NCBI GenBank assembly: GCA_018660685.1
Contig: JABJJW010000028.1
Location: forward strand, 35,184-99,183
Reading direction: 5' to 3'
DNA: 64,000 nt
From: Flavobacteriales bacterium
GTDB taxonomy: Bacteria > Bacteroidota > Bacteroidia > Flavobacteriales_G > Salibacteraceae
The notes beneath the pieces are model-generated. The model had not been told where the DNA came from and searched no databases. It saw only the letters and a program-made list of their open reading frames with translations. The position numbers and the translations under genes are program-made. Positions 11,584 to 22,538 of the stretch are shown in pieces. Each line of letters opens with the position of its first letter. Within the stretch, counting starts at the first letter, position 1.

Positions 11584-12545
11584 TCTATAACATCAACCTC
11601 TATCGCATCTGCTCCAGTGATATCGGCCATATGAACAGTCATCCAATCACCAAGGTGAATAAGATACAGCGCTTGTTCGATCATTGAGTCACCTTCAGCC
11701 TTGCAGTGGTGAATGTGAGGAGTGTACTTTACGTAAACAGATTCTGTCAATTCCATTCTTCTCACCACACGATCATGATCAAAATTGCTCGTCAGGAAGA
11801 CAACAGCTAAATCGTGGTTCTCGTTTCTCCAACCTACGAGCTCATTATGATTCATCTCGGGGTAGACATTGGTCCACGCCAACTTCTTGCTATTCTCATT
11901 AATTTGTTGCTGCCACCGAACTGCAACACCTTCCAACCATCCAGAGCTATATATCACCGGTGTTTTAGCGCTCATACTCTCTGCGAGTTGACGAGCAGTC
12001 GTTGAGATCTGATCATCGTGTTCATCCAAATATTTTATGGCATTTCTAACCTCTTCTTCCCAATCCTCACTCGTCAATTCTAGAACGCTAGCCAATTTGA
12101 ATAATTGAATTAGAGAATAAGCTAATGCTGCTCGAGGTGGGATGCCACCCGGTAATTCAATGATGGGCCAATTTCGATCCGCAGCAGCAGCAGCCAATGC
12201 ACCACCTGATGAAATACACGCTATGTGCGCCTGCCTGATGACCGCTTCGTTTAATGCCTCGAGAGTTTCTTCCGTGTTTCCGGAGTAGGAACAGGCGATG
12301 ACGAGCGTGTTCTCCCCCACAAATCCTGGGATCGAATAATCCTTTGAAGAGACAATCGGGACAGAACAATGATCATCAATCAGATTTGAAAGGATTGTAC
12401 CTCCTATACCAGATCCACCAAGTCCACAAATAAGAATATTATCAAAATCAGGAATGTTCTTCCACTCAAATTCACTCGCAATATCCAGGGATGCATTTAG
12501 CTGATCTGTGAATTCAGCAACATACTCTTTCATCTTCTTGTACAT
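11556..12545 (-). CDS. Bifunctional phosphoglucose/phosphomannose isomerase (SIS domain)
   Basis: ILICGLGGSGIGGTILSNLI, SYSGNTEETLEALNEA, EMNHNELVGW. Confidence 0.87.
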   Translation of the reverse strand: MYKKMKEYVAEFTDQLNASLDIASEFEWKNIPDFDNILICGLGGSGIGGTILSNLIDDHCSVPIVSSKDYSIPGFVGENTLVIACSYSGNTEETLEALNEAVIRQAHIACISSGGALAAAAADRNWPIIELPGGIPPRAALAYSLIQLFKLASVLELTSEDWEEEVRNAIKYLDEHDDQISTTARQLAESMSAKTPVIYSSGWLEGVAVRWQQQINENSKKLAWTNVYPEMNHNELVGWRNENHDLAVVFLTSNFDHDRVVRRMELTESVYVKYTPHIHHCKAEGDSMIEQALYLIHLGDWMTVHMADITGADAIEVDVIDWMKGELAG

Positions 12546-12600
12546 AGGGGCAAATATAGTCCCGTCAGACAGGCGTAACTATAGACAAAGTAAGATTGAC

Positions 12601-12882
12601 TTATTGAGCTTTTCTGAGTGGGTAGTATAACTCAGAACGGAATCTGATCATTTCTCTCAGGAGATTAAAAACTTCTAAGCTGTTGGAATAATTACCCGTA
12701 GCTGCTGATTCCAAATCGCCACATTTTCGAGAAATGTCGATTGCTCCAACCTTAGCGTAAAGCGGCCTCATTCTTCTGCACAGATCAACTATCGCCCGGT
12801 CATCGCTTAATTGCACAGCGCGCTTAAGCTGAAACTCGAGTTCCGGTATCTCATCAAGAAATGTCTCTAATGTGAGGGTCAT
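12601..12882 (-). CDS. Small helical protein resembling an Hpt domain but without the phospho-accepting His
   Basis: 93 aa; DLCRRMRPLYAKVGAIDISRKCGDLESAA aligns by eye with Hpt xHxLKxxxxxxGAxxLxxxCxxLE. Confidence 0.5.
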   Translation of the reverse strand: MTLTLETFLDEIPELEFQLKRAVQLSDDRAIVDLCRRMRPLYAKVGAIDISRKCGDLESAATGNYSNSLEVFNLLREMIRFRSELYYPLRKAQ

Positions 12883-13043
12883 GCTGTTTCGTTAAATATC
12901 CCCAACTCAAAAGAATTGAAAACACATTAATATCCTACGGTTTTCGGCAGAAATAGTTCCATTTTAAGCACAATTCAACTAGATGCATCAATTCAGCCGA
13001 ACATTTCGATATTTGGACAGTCGTCAAACAAAAAGGAGATTTA

Positions 13044-13670
13044 ATGAATGTAGAAGAAGTTTTTAGCAATAACGCAACGTGGGTAAACGCACAATTAGGA
13101 AGAGACCCAGAATATTTTAATTCACTTAGTAAAGGTCAGGCACCTGATTTTCTTTACATCGGCTGTTCAGACAGTAGAGTGCCGGCAGAAACAATCATGG
13201 GTGCCGTCCCGGGTGAGGTTTTCGTGCACAGAAATGTCGCGAACATGGTCAACAACCTTGATTTAAGTGCGATGTCTGTTGTGAATTACGCGGTAGTTCA
13301 TCTCAAAGTCAAGCACGCCGTTGTATGTGGACATTATTATTGCGGAGGAGTTCAGGCAGCTATGGGCTCATCCGATCTCGGAATTATTAATCCATATCTC
13401 AAGAGCATAAGAGACGTGATGAGAATTCATAAGGACGAGCTTGATGCTATCGCCGATGACGATGCAAGGTATCGACGGTTGATTGAGCTGAATGTTCAGG
13501 AGCAGTGTATCAATCTAACTAAGAATCCTGAGGTTCAGCAAGCGTTGAAAGCTGGGTCGCTACAAATTCACGGCTGGGTTTTTGACATTGGCACAGGGAA
13601 ACTCATTGATCTTGGAGTAGACGTGAGCGCGTTGCAATCAGGCTATTCGGATACGTTCAGAATTGATTGA
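13044..13670 (+). CDS. Beta-class carbonic anhydrase
   Basis: [29 protein letters not shown] zinc-binding motifs. Confidence 0.93.
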   Translation: MNVEEVFSNNATWVNAQLGRDPEYFNSLSKGQAPDFLYIGCSDSRVPAETIMGAVPGEVFVHRNVANMVNNLDLSAMSVVNYAVVHLKVKHAVVCGHYYCGGVQAAMGSSDLGIINPYLKSIRDVMRIHKDELDAIADDDARYRRLIELNVQEQCINLTKNPEVQQALKAGSLQIHGWVFDIGTGKLIDLGVDVSALQSGYSDTFRID

Positions 13671-13702
13671 TTCTCTGCATCTTTGCCGCCCAATTTGCGG
13701 CG

Positions 13703-15211
13703 ATGTCACAACAATTGAATGATCAGGAAAGAGAGCGACGGGAGAGTCTAACCCAGTTGCGAGAATTAGGTATTGACCCTTTTCCGGCAGCATTATATCC
13801 GGTTAACAATACCAGCGTTGAAATCAAAGCCAGCTTCAAGGATGAAGAGCCGATGGAAGACATCTGCATCGCTGGCAGATTGATGAGCCGCCGAATTATG
13901 GGCAAGGCCTCTTTTGCCGAAGTCATGGATCATGCCGGTCGAATTCAGCTTTACTTCAATCGAGATGAAATCTGCACTGGCGAAGACAAGTCCATGTACA
14001 ATATCGTATTCAAGAAGTCTCTTGATATCGGTGACTTTATAGGAGTTAAAGGTCATGTCTTCCGCACCAAAGTGGGAGAAGTCTCGGTGCATGTAAAAGA
14101 GTTTACGGTCCTATCAAAAGCACTGCGTCCATTGCCCGTTGTCAAAACTGACGCAGACGGAAATGTTCACGATGGCTTTGCTGACAAAGAACAACGCTAC
14201 CGTATGCGTTATGTGGACCTCGTGGTAAATCCCGAGGTAAAAGAAACGTTCCTAAAACGAACCAAAATCATCAACTCACTGCGTGAGTTTTTCAATTCAA
14301 GGGGCTACCTAGAAGTTGAAACTCCAATCCTCCAGCCAATTTCTGGAGGAGCAGCGGCCAGGCCATTCATCACCCATCACAATTCGCTGGACGTAGATAT
14401 GTACTTGCGTATTGCGAACGAATTGTATTTGAAAAGGCTGATCGTTGGTGGCTTCGAAGGTGTCTATGAGTTTGCCAGAAACTTCCGAAACGAAGGCATG
14501 GATCGAACGCACAATCCAGAATTCACCATCATGGAAATCTACGTGGCCTACAAGGACTACAACTGGATGATGGACTTCACTGAGGAGATGATTGAGAAAG
14601 CTGCCATGGACCTAAATGGAACCCCAGAGACACCGGTTGGAGAAAATCTGATCAATTTCCAGAGACCGTTTCGTCGAGTTACATTTTTAGGTGCCATCGA
14701 AAAATTCTCAGGAGTGGATGTTTCAGAAATGGACGAGTCTCAACTTCGCGCATTCTCTAAAGAACGAAACATCGCGGTGGATGAGACGATGGGAAAAGGA
14801 AAACTCCTCGATGAGATATTCGGCGAGTTGTGCGAGCCGAAGCTGATCCAACCAACTTTTGTCAAGGATTATCCAGTTGAGATGAGCCCTCTTTGCAAAA
14901 AGCATAGAGAGAACCCAGAATTGACTGAGCGCTTCGAGCTGATGGTGAATGGAAAAGAAGTTGCAAATGCTTATTCTGAGTTGAACGACCCTATAGATCA
15001 GTTAGAACGATTTGAAGATCAACTCAAGTTAAGTGAGAAGGGCGATGATGAAGCCATGTTTATTGATCATGACTTCATTCGAGCACTGGAATACGGAATG
15101 CCCCCTACTTCGGGCATGGGAATCGGGATTGATCGATTGGTAATGCTACTTACGAATCAAGCTTCTATCCAAGATGTCTTGTTCTTTCCTCAAATGCGAC
15201 CAGAGCAATAG
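13703..15211 (+). CDS. lysS: Lysine--tRNA ligase
   Basis: Class II aaRS motifs, [50 protein letters not shown]. Confidence 0.96.
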   Translation: MSQQLNDQERERRESLTQLRELGIDPFPAALYPVNNTSVEIKASFKDEEPMEDICIAGRLMSRRIMGKASFAEVMDHAGRIQLYFNRDEICTGEDKSMYNIVFKKSLDIGDFIGVKGHVFRTKVGEVSVHVKEFTVLSKALRPLPVVKTDADGNVHDGFADKEQRYRMRYVDLVVNPEVKETFLKRTKIINSLREFFNSRGYLEVETPILQPISGGAAARPFITHHNSLDVDMYLRIANELYLKRLIVGGFEGVYEFARNFRNEGMDRTHNPEFTIMEIYVAYKDYNWMMDFTEEMIEKAAMDLNGTPETPVGENLINFQRPFRRVTFLGAIEKFSGVDVSEMDESQLRAFSKERNIAVDETMGKGKLLDEIFGELCEPKLIQPTFVKDYPVEMSPLCKKHRENPELTERFELMVNGKEVANAYSELNDPIDQLERFEDQLKLSEKGDDEAMFIDHDFIRALEYGMPPTSGMGIGIDRLVMLLTNQASIQDVLFFPQMRPEQ

Positions 15212-15930
15212 CGGAGGGAGCATTCACGAACCCCACTTTCATTGGTCTTCAAACCGAGTATTGTTCCAATGAAAACTCCGTTCTGCTCCAAGGTAATCCG
15301 GCCGGTGGGGTCTTCAGCGGAAGCGGGGTCGTGGGCAACATGTTCAATCCTTCCGCGATTGGTCCTGGTACATATGAGCTGACATACTGGGTAGAAAATG
15401 AATTTGGATGCGATGCGACTACGGAAGTCGATGTGGTTGTCGTTGAACTGAATGTAGCCGATGCTGACTATTCATGGGAAGCCTTTGGAACACTAGTAGA
15501 GTTTGAAAACTTATCCATCAACGGGGAAGAGTATTCTTGGAATTTTGGAGATGGCGATACGTCCACGCAGTTCCAACCTGTTCACACCTATGCTGGTCCG
15601 GGCCTCTATTTAACCCAGCTGGTTATTTTCGGAAATTGTGGAGAAATAGATACCGCCTTGAGTCTTGTATCCATATTTCCACAAGGCGTAGCATCTTCAT
15701 GGTTGCTCGAATCACAACCATTTCCTAACCCCGCAAATTCACTTTTACGAATTGAGGATGTTCACTCAGGGTATGAACTATTCGACGCAAAAGGCAAACG
15801 TTCATTGATCTTCTCACGAAGAAATGGCCGATACCAGGAATTCAACACCAGCCACCTGTCAAATGGAATTTATTATTTGAAACAAATCAGCAAGTCAAAT
15901 AAGTGTTTCAAGGTTGAAATTATTCACTAA
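15212..15930 (+). pseudogene. C-terminal remnant of a secreted PKD-domain protein with a T9SS-type C-terminal sorting domain
   Basis: Open frame immediately after lys[40 protein letters not shown]... YSWNFGDGDTSTQFQPVHTYAGPGLY ...SQPFPNPANSLLRIEDVHSGYELFDAKGK; no signal peptide. Confidence 0.65.
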
Positions 15931-17147
15931 TTCTCTCTTGCTTTAGCAATCGTCTCTCTCGAAGGTTCTTTGGGAATTACAACGTCGAAAGGCACTTGAC
16001 ATATAGCTTGCACACGTTCGTTGATGGTGAACTTAGAAAAGCTGAACCCCAAATAGTAAATCAGAAATCCGTATGAGTACAACTCACTCATTAAGAACTG
16101 GTAGGCCACATCTCGCCCACTGTGAATTCCAACAAGAACTCCGGATGACATAAGGATTATGGTAAGCCACAGAATCAAGTAATAACGCAATTTGTCATTA
16201 TCAATCTCAACTCGACTATCATGAAAATAGGAGGATCGAATTGCCTTGTTCTTCATCGTAAACCAGAAATGAACGGAGGCGAGGTAAAAAATAAAACTCA
16301 GTTCATACACCTGCTGGGCTGTTGGGTTAATGAGCCAGAAATCATAAAACCCGTGCATAGCTGAGGCAAGTATGAATCCTCCAAACAAATAGTACAGCTT
16401 CCGTGACTTTTTGAATGTGGACAACATGATCGAGTATCCTATGACCGAACTGAATGTCATATGCGCTACGCCCGCCATAAGACTACGTCCATTGATTGCC
16501 TCAAAATCTGATCGATTAATGTAGAGTACATTCTCTATGAAGGCAAATCCCAGGGCAGAGACACTTGCATATAAAATGAAATCGAATGGTTCATTGACCA
16601 CTTTTCGAAACCGCATGATAATCAATAGCGGAATTAGTTTTACAAACTCTTCTACCATTCCGATGCCAATAAAACAGTAAAAGAAGTCATTGATAAAAGC
16701 CCCAGTCATAACGAATCCTGCCTCATTGAGGAACCCAGAAATTGGAAATACCAAGAACGTTGTGAGACACCCCAGAATGAAGACGATCAAGATATTTACC
16801 CAGCGCTCACGCTCATAAATATCTAGACTGCGAACATAGTACGCCCAAATCGCACTGATAGAAAAGGACATCGCAATTGACGCCCATAACTGAAAATCCG
16901 ACAACGCATTGTTAGTTGTAAATAATGAAGTATTGGGCAGGAAAAACTTGATAGCAGATAATCCTAAAATGACCATCGCGGAGACGGATAGAATGTACTT
17001 GTGTTTCTCAAATTTCCAGAATTCGGGCTTGTCAACTTCCGTTGTAAATTGGACAAACTTGAATTGAAAGAACTTGAAGAGTAAATAACCCCCAATCAGG
17101 TTGAAAATGATGAAGATTAAGTTTCCCATTGGATCAATATTCAACAT
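15927..17147 (-). CDS. PrsW-family intramembrane metalloprotease-like protein
   Basis: Multi-TM, GMVEEFVKLIPLLI, GFAFIENVLYI, HGFYDFWL motifs. Confidence 0.83.
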   Translation of the reverse strand: MLNIDPMGNLIFIIFNLIGGYLLFKFFQFKFVQFTTEVDKPEFWKFEKHKYILSVSAMVILGLSAIKFFLPNTSLFTTNNALSDFQLWASIAMSFSISAIWAYYVRSLDIYERERWVNILIVFILGCLTTFLVFPISGFLNEAGFVMTGAFINDFFYCFIGIGMVEEFVKLIPLLIIMRFRKVVNEPFDFILYASVSALGFAFIENVLYINRSDFEAINGRSLMAGVAHMTFSSVIGYSIMLSTFKKSRKLYYLFGGFILASAMHGFYDFWLINPTAQQVYELSFIFYLASVHFWFTMKNKAIRSSYFHDSRVEIDNDKLRYYLILWLTIILMSSGVLVGIHSGRDVAYQFLMSELYSYGFLIYYLGFSFSKFTINERVQAICQVPFDVVIPKEPSRETIAKAREN

Positions 17148-17198
17148 TTTTTTGTTGGTGCGGCAAGAGCCCTAACTGGGAGTGCTAATTTTGAAGAG

Positions 17199-18191
17199 AT
17201 GAAACCAACGTACGCAGTAATTGGAGGAGGTAGCTGGGCAACTGCCATTGTGAAGATGCTGAGCAACAATTCTACCAAGGTTAATTGGTGGCTGCGCCAC
17301 GAAACCAGCGTTGAGCATGTGCGGAAGTACAGACACAATGATCGTTATCTCCAATCCGTAGAATTTGACCTAGATCGGGTTCACCCCAATTCAGACTTGA
17401 AGCAAGTCATTGAGACGAGTGACGTTCTTGTCATCGCCATCCCTTCTGCATTCGTATTCGAAACCTTTGATGGTTTTAGAGTAGATGGCATTGAGAATAA
17501 AATTCTATTCAGCGCCATAAAAGGAATTGTCCCTGAATACCATTCGATTCCGGCCAGATTCTTTCATAAAGAGTTTGGAATTCCCTACGATCGAATTGGA
17601 ATAATTGCAGGGCCCTGTCATGCAGAAGAAATAGCACTGGAGAGACTCAGCTTTCTTACGCTCGCCTGTCCAGATCAGGATATTGCTCAAAACATGGCAA
17701 ACGACCTCGCTTGCCGATATGTGAAAACCTCAACATCCGAGGACATCTTCGGAACTGAGATTAGCGCAGTCATGAAAAATGTAATGGCAATTGCCGGTGG
17801 AATATGTCATGGGCTTGGTTATGGAGATAATTTTCAGGCCGTTTTGATAAGCAATGCCATTCGAGAAATTGAGTCATTTGTTGATCAGGTCAATCCTGCG
17901 CATCGAGATGTCAAGTCTTCTGCATATCTCGGAGACCTCTTGGTCACAGCTTATTCTCAATTTAGCCGAAATCGAACCTTTGGAATGATGATCGGCAAAG
18001 GATACAGCGTTAAGGCAGCTCAACTCGAAATGAGTATGATAGCAGAAGGCTACTACGCGGTAAAATCAATCGTGAAGATGAACGAACGATTCAAGGCGGA
18101 CCTTCCAATTACGCAAGCTGTTTACCATATTCTCTATGAGAAAATCAGCCCGATCATCGAAATGAATATCCTCAAGGATGAACTTAGCTAA
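17199..18191 (+). CDS. gpsA: NAD(P)H-dependent glycerol-3-phosphate dehydrogenase
   Basis: YAVIGGGSWATAIVKML, GPCHAEEIA, SAVMKNVMAIAGGI, DLLVTAYSQFSRNRTFG. Confidence 0.92.
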   Translation: MKPTYAVIGGGSWATAIVKMLSNNSTKVNWWLRHETSVEHVRKYRHNDRYLQSVEFDLDRVHPNSDLKQVIETSDVLVIAIPSAFVFETFDGFRVDGIENKILFSAIKGIVPEYHSIPARFFHKEFGIPYDRIGIIAGPCHAEEIALERLSFLTLACPDQDIAQNMANDLACRYVKTSTSEDIFGTEISAVMKNVMAIAGGICHGLGYGDNFQAVLISNAIREIESFVDQVNPAHRDVKSSAYLGDLLVTAYSQFSRNRTFGMMIGKGYSVKAAQLEMSMIAEGYYAVKSIVKMNERFKADLPITQAVYHILYEKISPIIEMNILKDELS

Positions 18192-20640
18192 GGTTTGGAA
18201 GATGTATGGTAAAGCTGGCGCCTTTTCCTTCCGAAGAATCGGCTGCGATGGTTCCTTGAATATTAGCAACGGCTTCCTTCATGATGTAGAGTCCTAAGCC
18301 GGATCCCGAACCTTCACTTGTACCGCGAAAAAACATGTCCCATATTTTTGGGATATATTCCTGCTTAATTCCTACCCCGTTATCCTCAAAGACGATCTTG
18401 ATTCCATCACCATTTGGGCTGATTGTAACCCCAACAAAACTCTTCTTTTTGGGGTCAGCGTACTTGATGGCATTCGAGTACAGATTCGAAAAAAGGATCT
18501 TGATTCTTAGAAAGTCGGTCGTAATCGAAACCCCGTCCTCGACATTTACGAAGTACTCAATGCCTTGGTAATTTGGCAAGTAAGCTAACTCTTCACGGCA
18601 TGTTTCGATGAGGTTTTTCAAATCAATCTCAACCGGATCAATTTCAAGTCTCTTGTTCCTTGAATAATCAATTACATCTCGTATGTACCTATCCAGCCGA
18701 TCAAGTGCTTCTCGTTGCATTTTCAACAGACTGCCAGTCTCTTCCATCGATTCCGATTCTTCAGCAAGGGAGATTAACCCAAGCACAGAGGCGATTGGAG
18801 CTCGCAAATCATGGGAGATGCTGTAGACAAAACGATCCAACTCCTGATTGACAATGTTCAACTCTTTGTTATTCAACTCGAGTTTCATCTGAGCACGCTT
18901 TATGTCATTAATATCAAATGAATAACCCATCAAGAATTTTTCGATCTCACCTGTACCCGAGGGAAATTTTAAGGGAACCAGATTTCGTATGTGATATGTT
19001 TCACGACCATCTCGTGTTTGCATTTTCTCTTCCCACCGCACGGTTAACCCCGTTCTGAAAGCTTCATCTACCCGTTCCGCTCTCTCATCTGCAAAATCTA
19101 ATGGGAGGTTCCTATATTCGGCATAGTCTCGGTCGTGTTTACCTATCAACCATGTGCGCAACTCATCATCAGCAATGGCATTTTCACTAATGAATTGGTA
19201 AGTACGGTCGCTTGCAATGATGACGGCCTCAATCGGAATCAAGTTCAGGACTTTGTGATAGAACTCCCTCGTCGAGATAATCTCCTGTTCTTGTTCTTTT
19301 TGCTGGGTAATGTCCTGAACCGTTCCATACCAAGAATCTTCCTGATCTTGATTTCCGTGTTTATAAAGGCAGATGTAATGTAAATAGCGTCGTTCACCGA
19401 AGGGAGAGTTATACCATGTCCCAAACTCGTAAGCCTCGTTCATGAGCAGACAATGCGCAATCGCAGCATCGACCTCCTTCTCAGTTACGGTCTCAAGGCA
19501 TCGAATCCATTTAGAGTACGCATTCTCGTCATCATTAGTTTTAAACCCATGGACACGCTCACTTTGTTCCGACCAAGTCATTTTCTTGGATCGAACCCCC
19601 ATTTCCCAGTTTCCTAGTCGTGCAAAGGACTGCGCTTCTCGAAGACGTTGTTCGTTCTCTTTGATAACTTCATCTTGTGCTTGCTGGATGGTTACGTCAG
19701 TCACTGTACCAATCACAAACTCCTCCCCTTCTTCTTCAATTTTGGTCGTGCTCACTCTTCCCCAGAAATGACTTCCATCTTTCTTTCGGTACTGCAGCAA
19801 TGAATTGGCCACTTTACCGCTCTTTTCAATTCGCATAAACAAAGAATCTCGATCGGCCTTCGAAGGATAAAGGTTGACGGGATGAGTTCTCAGAATATCT
19901 TCAACGGACTCATATCCGAACATCTTGACAAAAGATTGATTCACATACACTAGCCCGTCATCCTTGGAAGACTTAAACACACCGTCCTCCATGTTTGCGC
20001 TGATGGTCTGTAGTATGGTCGCATCTCGCATTGATACTCTAATGGTGCTCTCAAGTGAGCGACGTCTTGACAAAGAGTTTTGATACATGATGAATCCAAT
20101 GCTGGAAGAAAGTGTGAAGGCCAAGATGTAAACCACCACCCTCACGGTATCCATCTCTTCAAAAGTGAGTTTCACTAAACTGATCCGTCCAAAATGAATA
20201 TAGGCTACTGAAATCGCGGTGAGCACGGCGAATATTACGATAAGCTGTAAGTCCTGCCAGTCACCTCGCCTGAAGATAAATACATAGGTAAACAGGAGAA
20301 TAAGCGAGACATACTGCAAGTTGCTCTCAGTTCCAAAATAGACCAAAATCATGGTGACAAGGAGAGCCGGGTCAAAAACAAAAATGGTTTTAGCGATCCG
20401 ATGTTCTCCAAGCGAATGCAACAGCATGATGGACACGGTTGCAATGGAATGGGTCAATGCAAGAACAAAAAAGAACCGAGCGTGCTCAGGAAGAAGAAAG
20501 GAGGCACCAACACAACTCAATGACACGGCTAAAAAGCCATGAACTTTGATTGAATTCATCACCTTGATTTCGTCCACCCTATCGAGACTCAATTCTGGTG
20601 TAATTCCAATTCGAATAATTCGCTTGAAGAGCTTGTTCAT
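18184..20640 (-). CDS. Membrane-bound multi-PAS sensor histidine kinase
   Basis: TM N-terminus, several PAS/PAC segments, HDLRAPIASVLGLISL H-box, FEDNGVGI / GSGLGLYIMKEAV ATPase motifs. Confidence 0.9.
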   Translation of the reverse strand: MNKLFKRIIRIGITPELSLDRVDEIKVMNSIKVHGFLAVSLSCVGASFLLPEHARFFFVLALTHSIATVSIMLLHSLGEHRIAKTIFVFDPALLVTMILVYFGTESNLQYVSLILLFTYVFIFRRGDWQDLQLIVIFAVLTAISVAYIHFGRISLVKLTFEEMDTVRVVVYILAFTLSSSIGFIMYQNSLSRRRSLESTIRVSMRDATILQTISANMEDGVFKSSKDDGLVYVNQSFVKMFGYESVEDILRTHPVNLYPSKADRDSLFMRIEKSGKVANSLLQYRKKDGSHFWGRVSTTKIEEEGEEFVIGTVTDVTIQQAQDEVIKENEQRLREAQSFARLGNWEMGVRSKKMTWSEQSERVHGFKTNDDENAYSKWIRCLETVTEKEVDAAIAHCLLMNEAYEFGTWYNSPFGERRYLHYICLYKHGNQDQEDSWYGTVQDITQQKEQEQEIISTREFYHKVLNLIPIEAVIIASDRTYQFISENAIADDELRTWLIGKHDRDYAEYRNLPLDFADERAERVDEAFRTGLTVRWEEKMQTRDGRETYHIRNLVPLKFPSGTGEIEKFLMGYSFDINDIKRAQMKLELNNKELNIVNQELDRFVYSISHDLRAPIASVLGLISLAEESESMEETGSLLKMQREALDRLDRYIRDVIDYSRNKRLEIDPVEIDLKNLIETCREELAYLPNYQGIEYFVNVEDGVSITTDFLRIKILFSNLYSNAIKYADPKKKSFVGVTISPNGDGIKIVFEDNGVGIKQEYIPKIWDMFFRGTSEGSGSGLGLYIMKEAVANIQGTIAADSSEGKGASFTIHLPNLS

Positions 20641-22481
20641 TCGGACTTGCTAAAATATTCTTGTATAGCGTGAGCCTGTGATGCCGAAACTACGGTTTCC
20701 AATTCAGACAAGTTTAGCCCTCTGATTCTTTCAATGCTGTAAAAAATTCTGAGCAATTCTTTTGCTGACTTCTCTCCTACTCCTTGAATATCTAGCAACT
20801 CACTCTTAAAGGCAGCCTTACTCCGTTTATTTCGGTGATGCGTAATTCCAAATCTATGAGCCTCGTTTCTTAGGCGTTGTATGAGTTTCAAAGACTCCGA
20901 ACGCTTATCAATATATAGCGGAATACTATCTTCTGGAAAATAGATTTCTTCGAGCTTCTTCGCGATTCCAATAACCGTGATCTTCCCCCTGAGATCCAAT
21001 TTCTCCAGGCTGGTTACGGCAGATGATAGCTGCCCCTTTCCTCCGTCAATAACAATGAGCTGAGGTAAACTTTGGTTCTCATCGAGCAGCCTCCTGTAAC
21101 GACGAAAGATCACTTCCTCCATCGACGCAAAATCATCGGGTCCTTCTACAGTTTTGATATTGAAATGCCGGTAATCCTTTTTGGACGGTTTAGCTTTTTT
21201 AAATACCACACAAGCAGCAACCGGAAAAGATCCTTGAAAATTGGAATTATCGAAACACTCAATATGCATTGGTAGGTCTTTCATTCGAAGATCTGCCTGA
21301 AGGGTCGTGAGAATTCTGTTGCTATGCCTGTCCGGGTCGACTTTTTCCTGGGCGCGTTGACGATCCATCATGAAGAATCGAGCATTTCTTTTTGAAAAAT
21401 CCACGACGGCCTTCTTGTCTCCGCGTTGAGGAACATGGATGTTTAAAGTCTCATCTTTTAAATCTAATTCTTCGGAAGCTAAAATTTCGGTGGCATCACT
21501 CTGAAAAATTTCGCGCATCTCAACCAGAGCATTCGACAAAATTTGACTCATCGGCTCAGACATTCTCTTTTTAAACTCGATAGAATGTGACTGGACCACG
21601 GCTCCATTAATTACTCTCATGAAGTTGACATATGCGAAGGCATCATCCCCGAGAACAGAAATAACATCTACGTTTCGAATGGAAGGATTCACCACGACCG
21701 ACTTATGCTGATAATCTTCAAGAAGCCCCACTTTTTGGTGAAGCTGATCAGCGGTCTCAAAATCCATTTGCTCAGCTGCCAGCTTCATCTCGGTCTTCAT
21801 CTCTTTAATGACTCCACCAACATCACCTTTGATCAAACTCCGAATCTCGGAGATTGATTTGCTATAAGTCTCCTCTGATTGGAACCCTTCGCATGGACCA
21901 AGACAATTTCCTAAGTGATATTCAAGACACACTTTGAATTTACCCGCCTCAATGTTCTCTTCACTTAAATTGAAGTTGCAGTTCCGAATTTTATGAATCT
22001 TGCTGATGATGTCCAAAATGGTCCTCATCTTCTTGACCGATGTATAAGGCCCGAAGTATTCTGAACCGTCACGCACGACATTTCGAGTTGGAAATACTCG
22101 GGGGAATCGCTCCTTTTTAATACAAATCCAGGGATATGTTTTATCATCTCGCAACTGAATGTTGTACTTCGGCTGGTGCTCCTTTATCATTGAGTTTTCT
22201 AGGAGTAATGCGTCGTATTCGTTGCCAACCACAATGTGGTTCACAGCATTAATCTTCTTCACAAGCAATGCTGTCTTGCCGCTTTCATGGCGGTCGCGAT
22301 TGAAGTAGGATGAGACTCTTTTTCTTAGACTTTTCGCCTTTCCGACGTAAATGATTTTTGCGTCACTATCCAAGAATTGATAGACACCAGGCTTTTGCGG
22401 AAGCTGAGTAATTTGCTCCTTTAAGTCAATATTAGAAACTGAGGCCACTAATACAAAGATTGAACTAATAGCGTAAATCAA
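20637..22481 (-). CDS. uvrC: Excinuclease ABC subunit C
   Basis: LPQKPGVYQFLDSDAKIIYVGKAKSLRKRVSSYF GIY-YIG domain, CLEYHLGNCLGPCEG, C-terminal HhH. True start is probably inside the reported ORF. Confidence 0.95.
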   Translation of the reverse strand: MIYAISSIFVLVASVSNIDLKEQITQLPQKPGVYQFLDSDAKIIYVGKAKSLRKRVSSYFNRDRHESGKTALLVKKINAVNHIVVGNEYDALLLENSMIKEHQPKYNIQLRDDKTYPWICIKKERFPRVFPTRNVVRDGSEYFGPYTSVKKMRTILDIISKIHKIRNCNFNLSEENIEAGKFKVCLEYHLGNCLGPCEGFQSEETYSKSISEIRSLIKGDVGGVIKEMKTEMKLAAEQMDFETADQLHQKVGLLEDYQHKSVVVNPSIRNVDVISVLGDDAFAYVNFMRVINGAVVQSHSIEFKKRMSEPMSQILSNALVEMREIFQSDATEILASEELDLKDETLNIHVPQRGDKKAVVDFSKRNARFFMMDRQRAQEKVDPDRHSNRILTTLQADLRMKDLPMHIECFDNSNFQGSFPVAACVVFKKAKPSKKDYRHFNIKTVEGPDDFASMEEVIFRRYRRLLDENQSLPQLIVIDGGKGQLSSAVTSLEKLDLRGKITVIGIAKKLEEIYFPEDSIPLYIDKRSESLKLIQRLRNEAHRFGITHHRNKRSKAAFKSELLDIQGVGEKSAKELLRIFYSIERIRGLNLSELETVVSASQAHAIQEYFSKSE

Positions 22482-22538
22482 AACGCTTAGGATAATAACC
22501 CTATCCAGAAAACTCCTTGCTTTGCGGTAAGCGATTTT

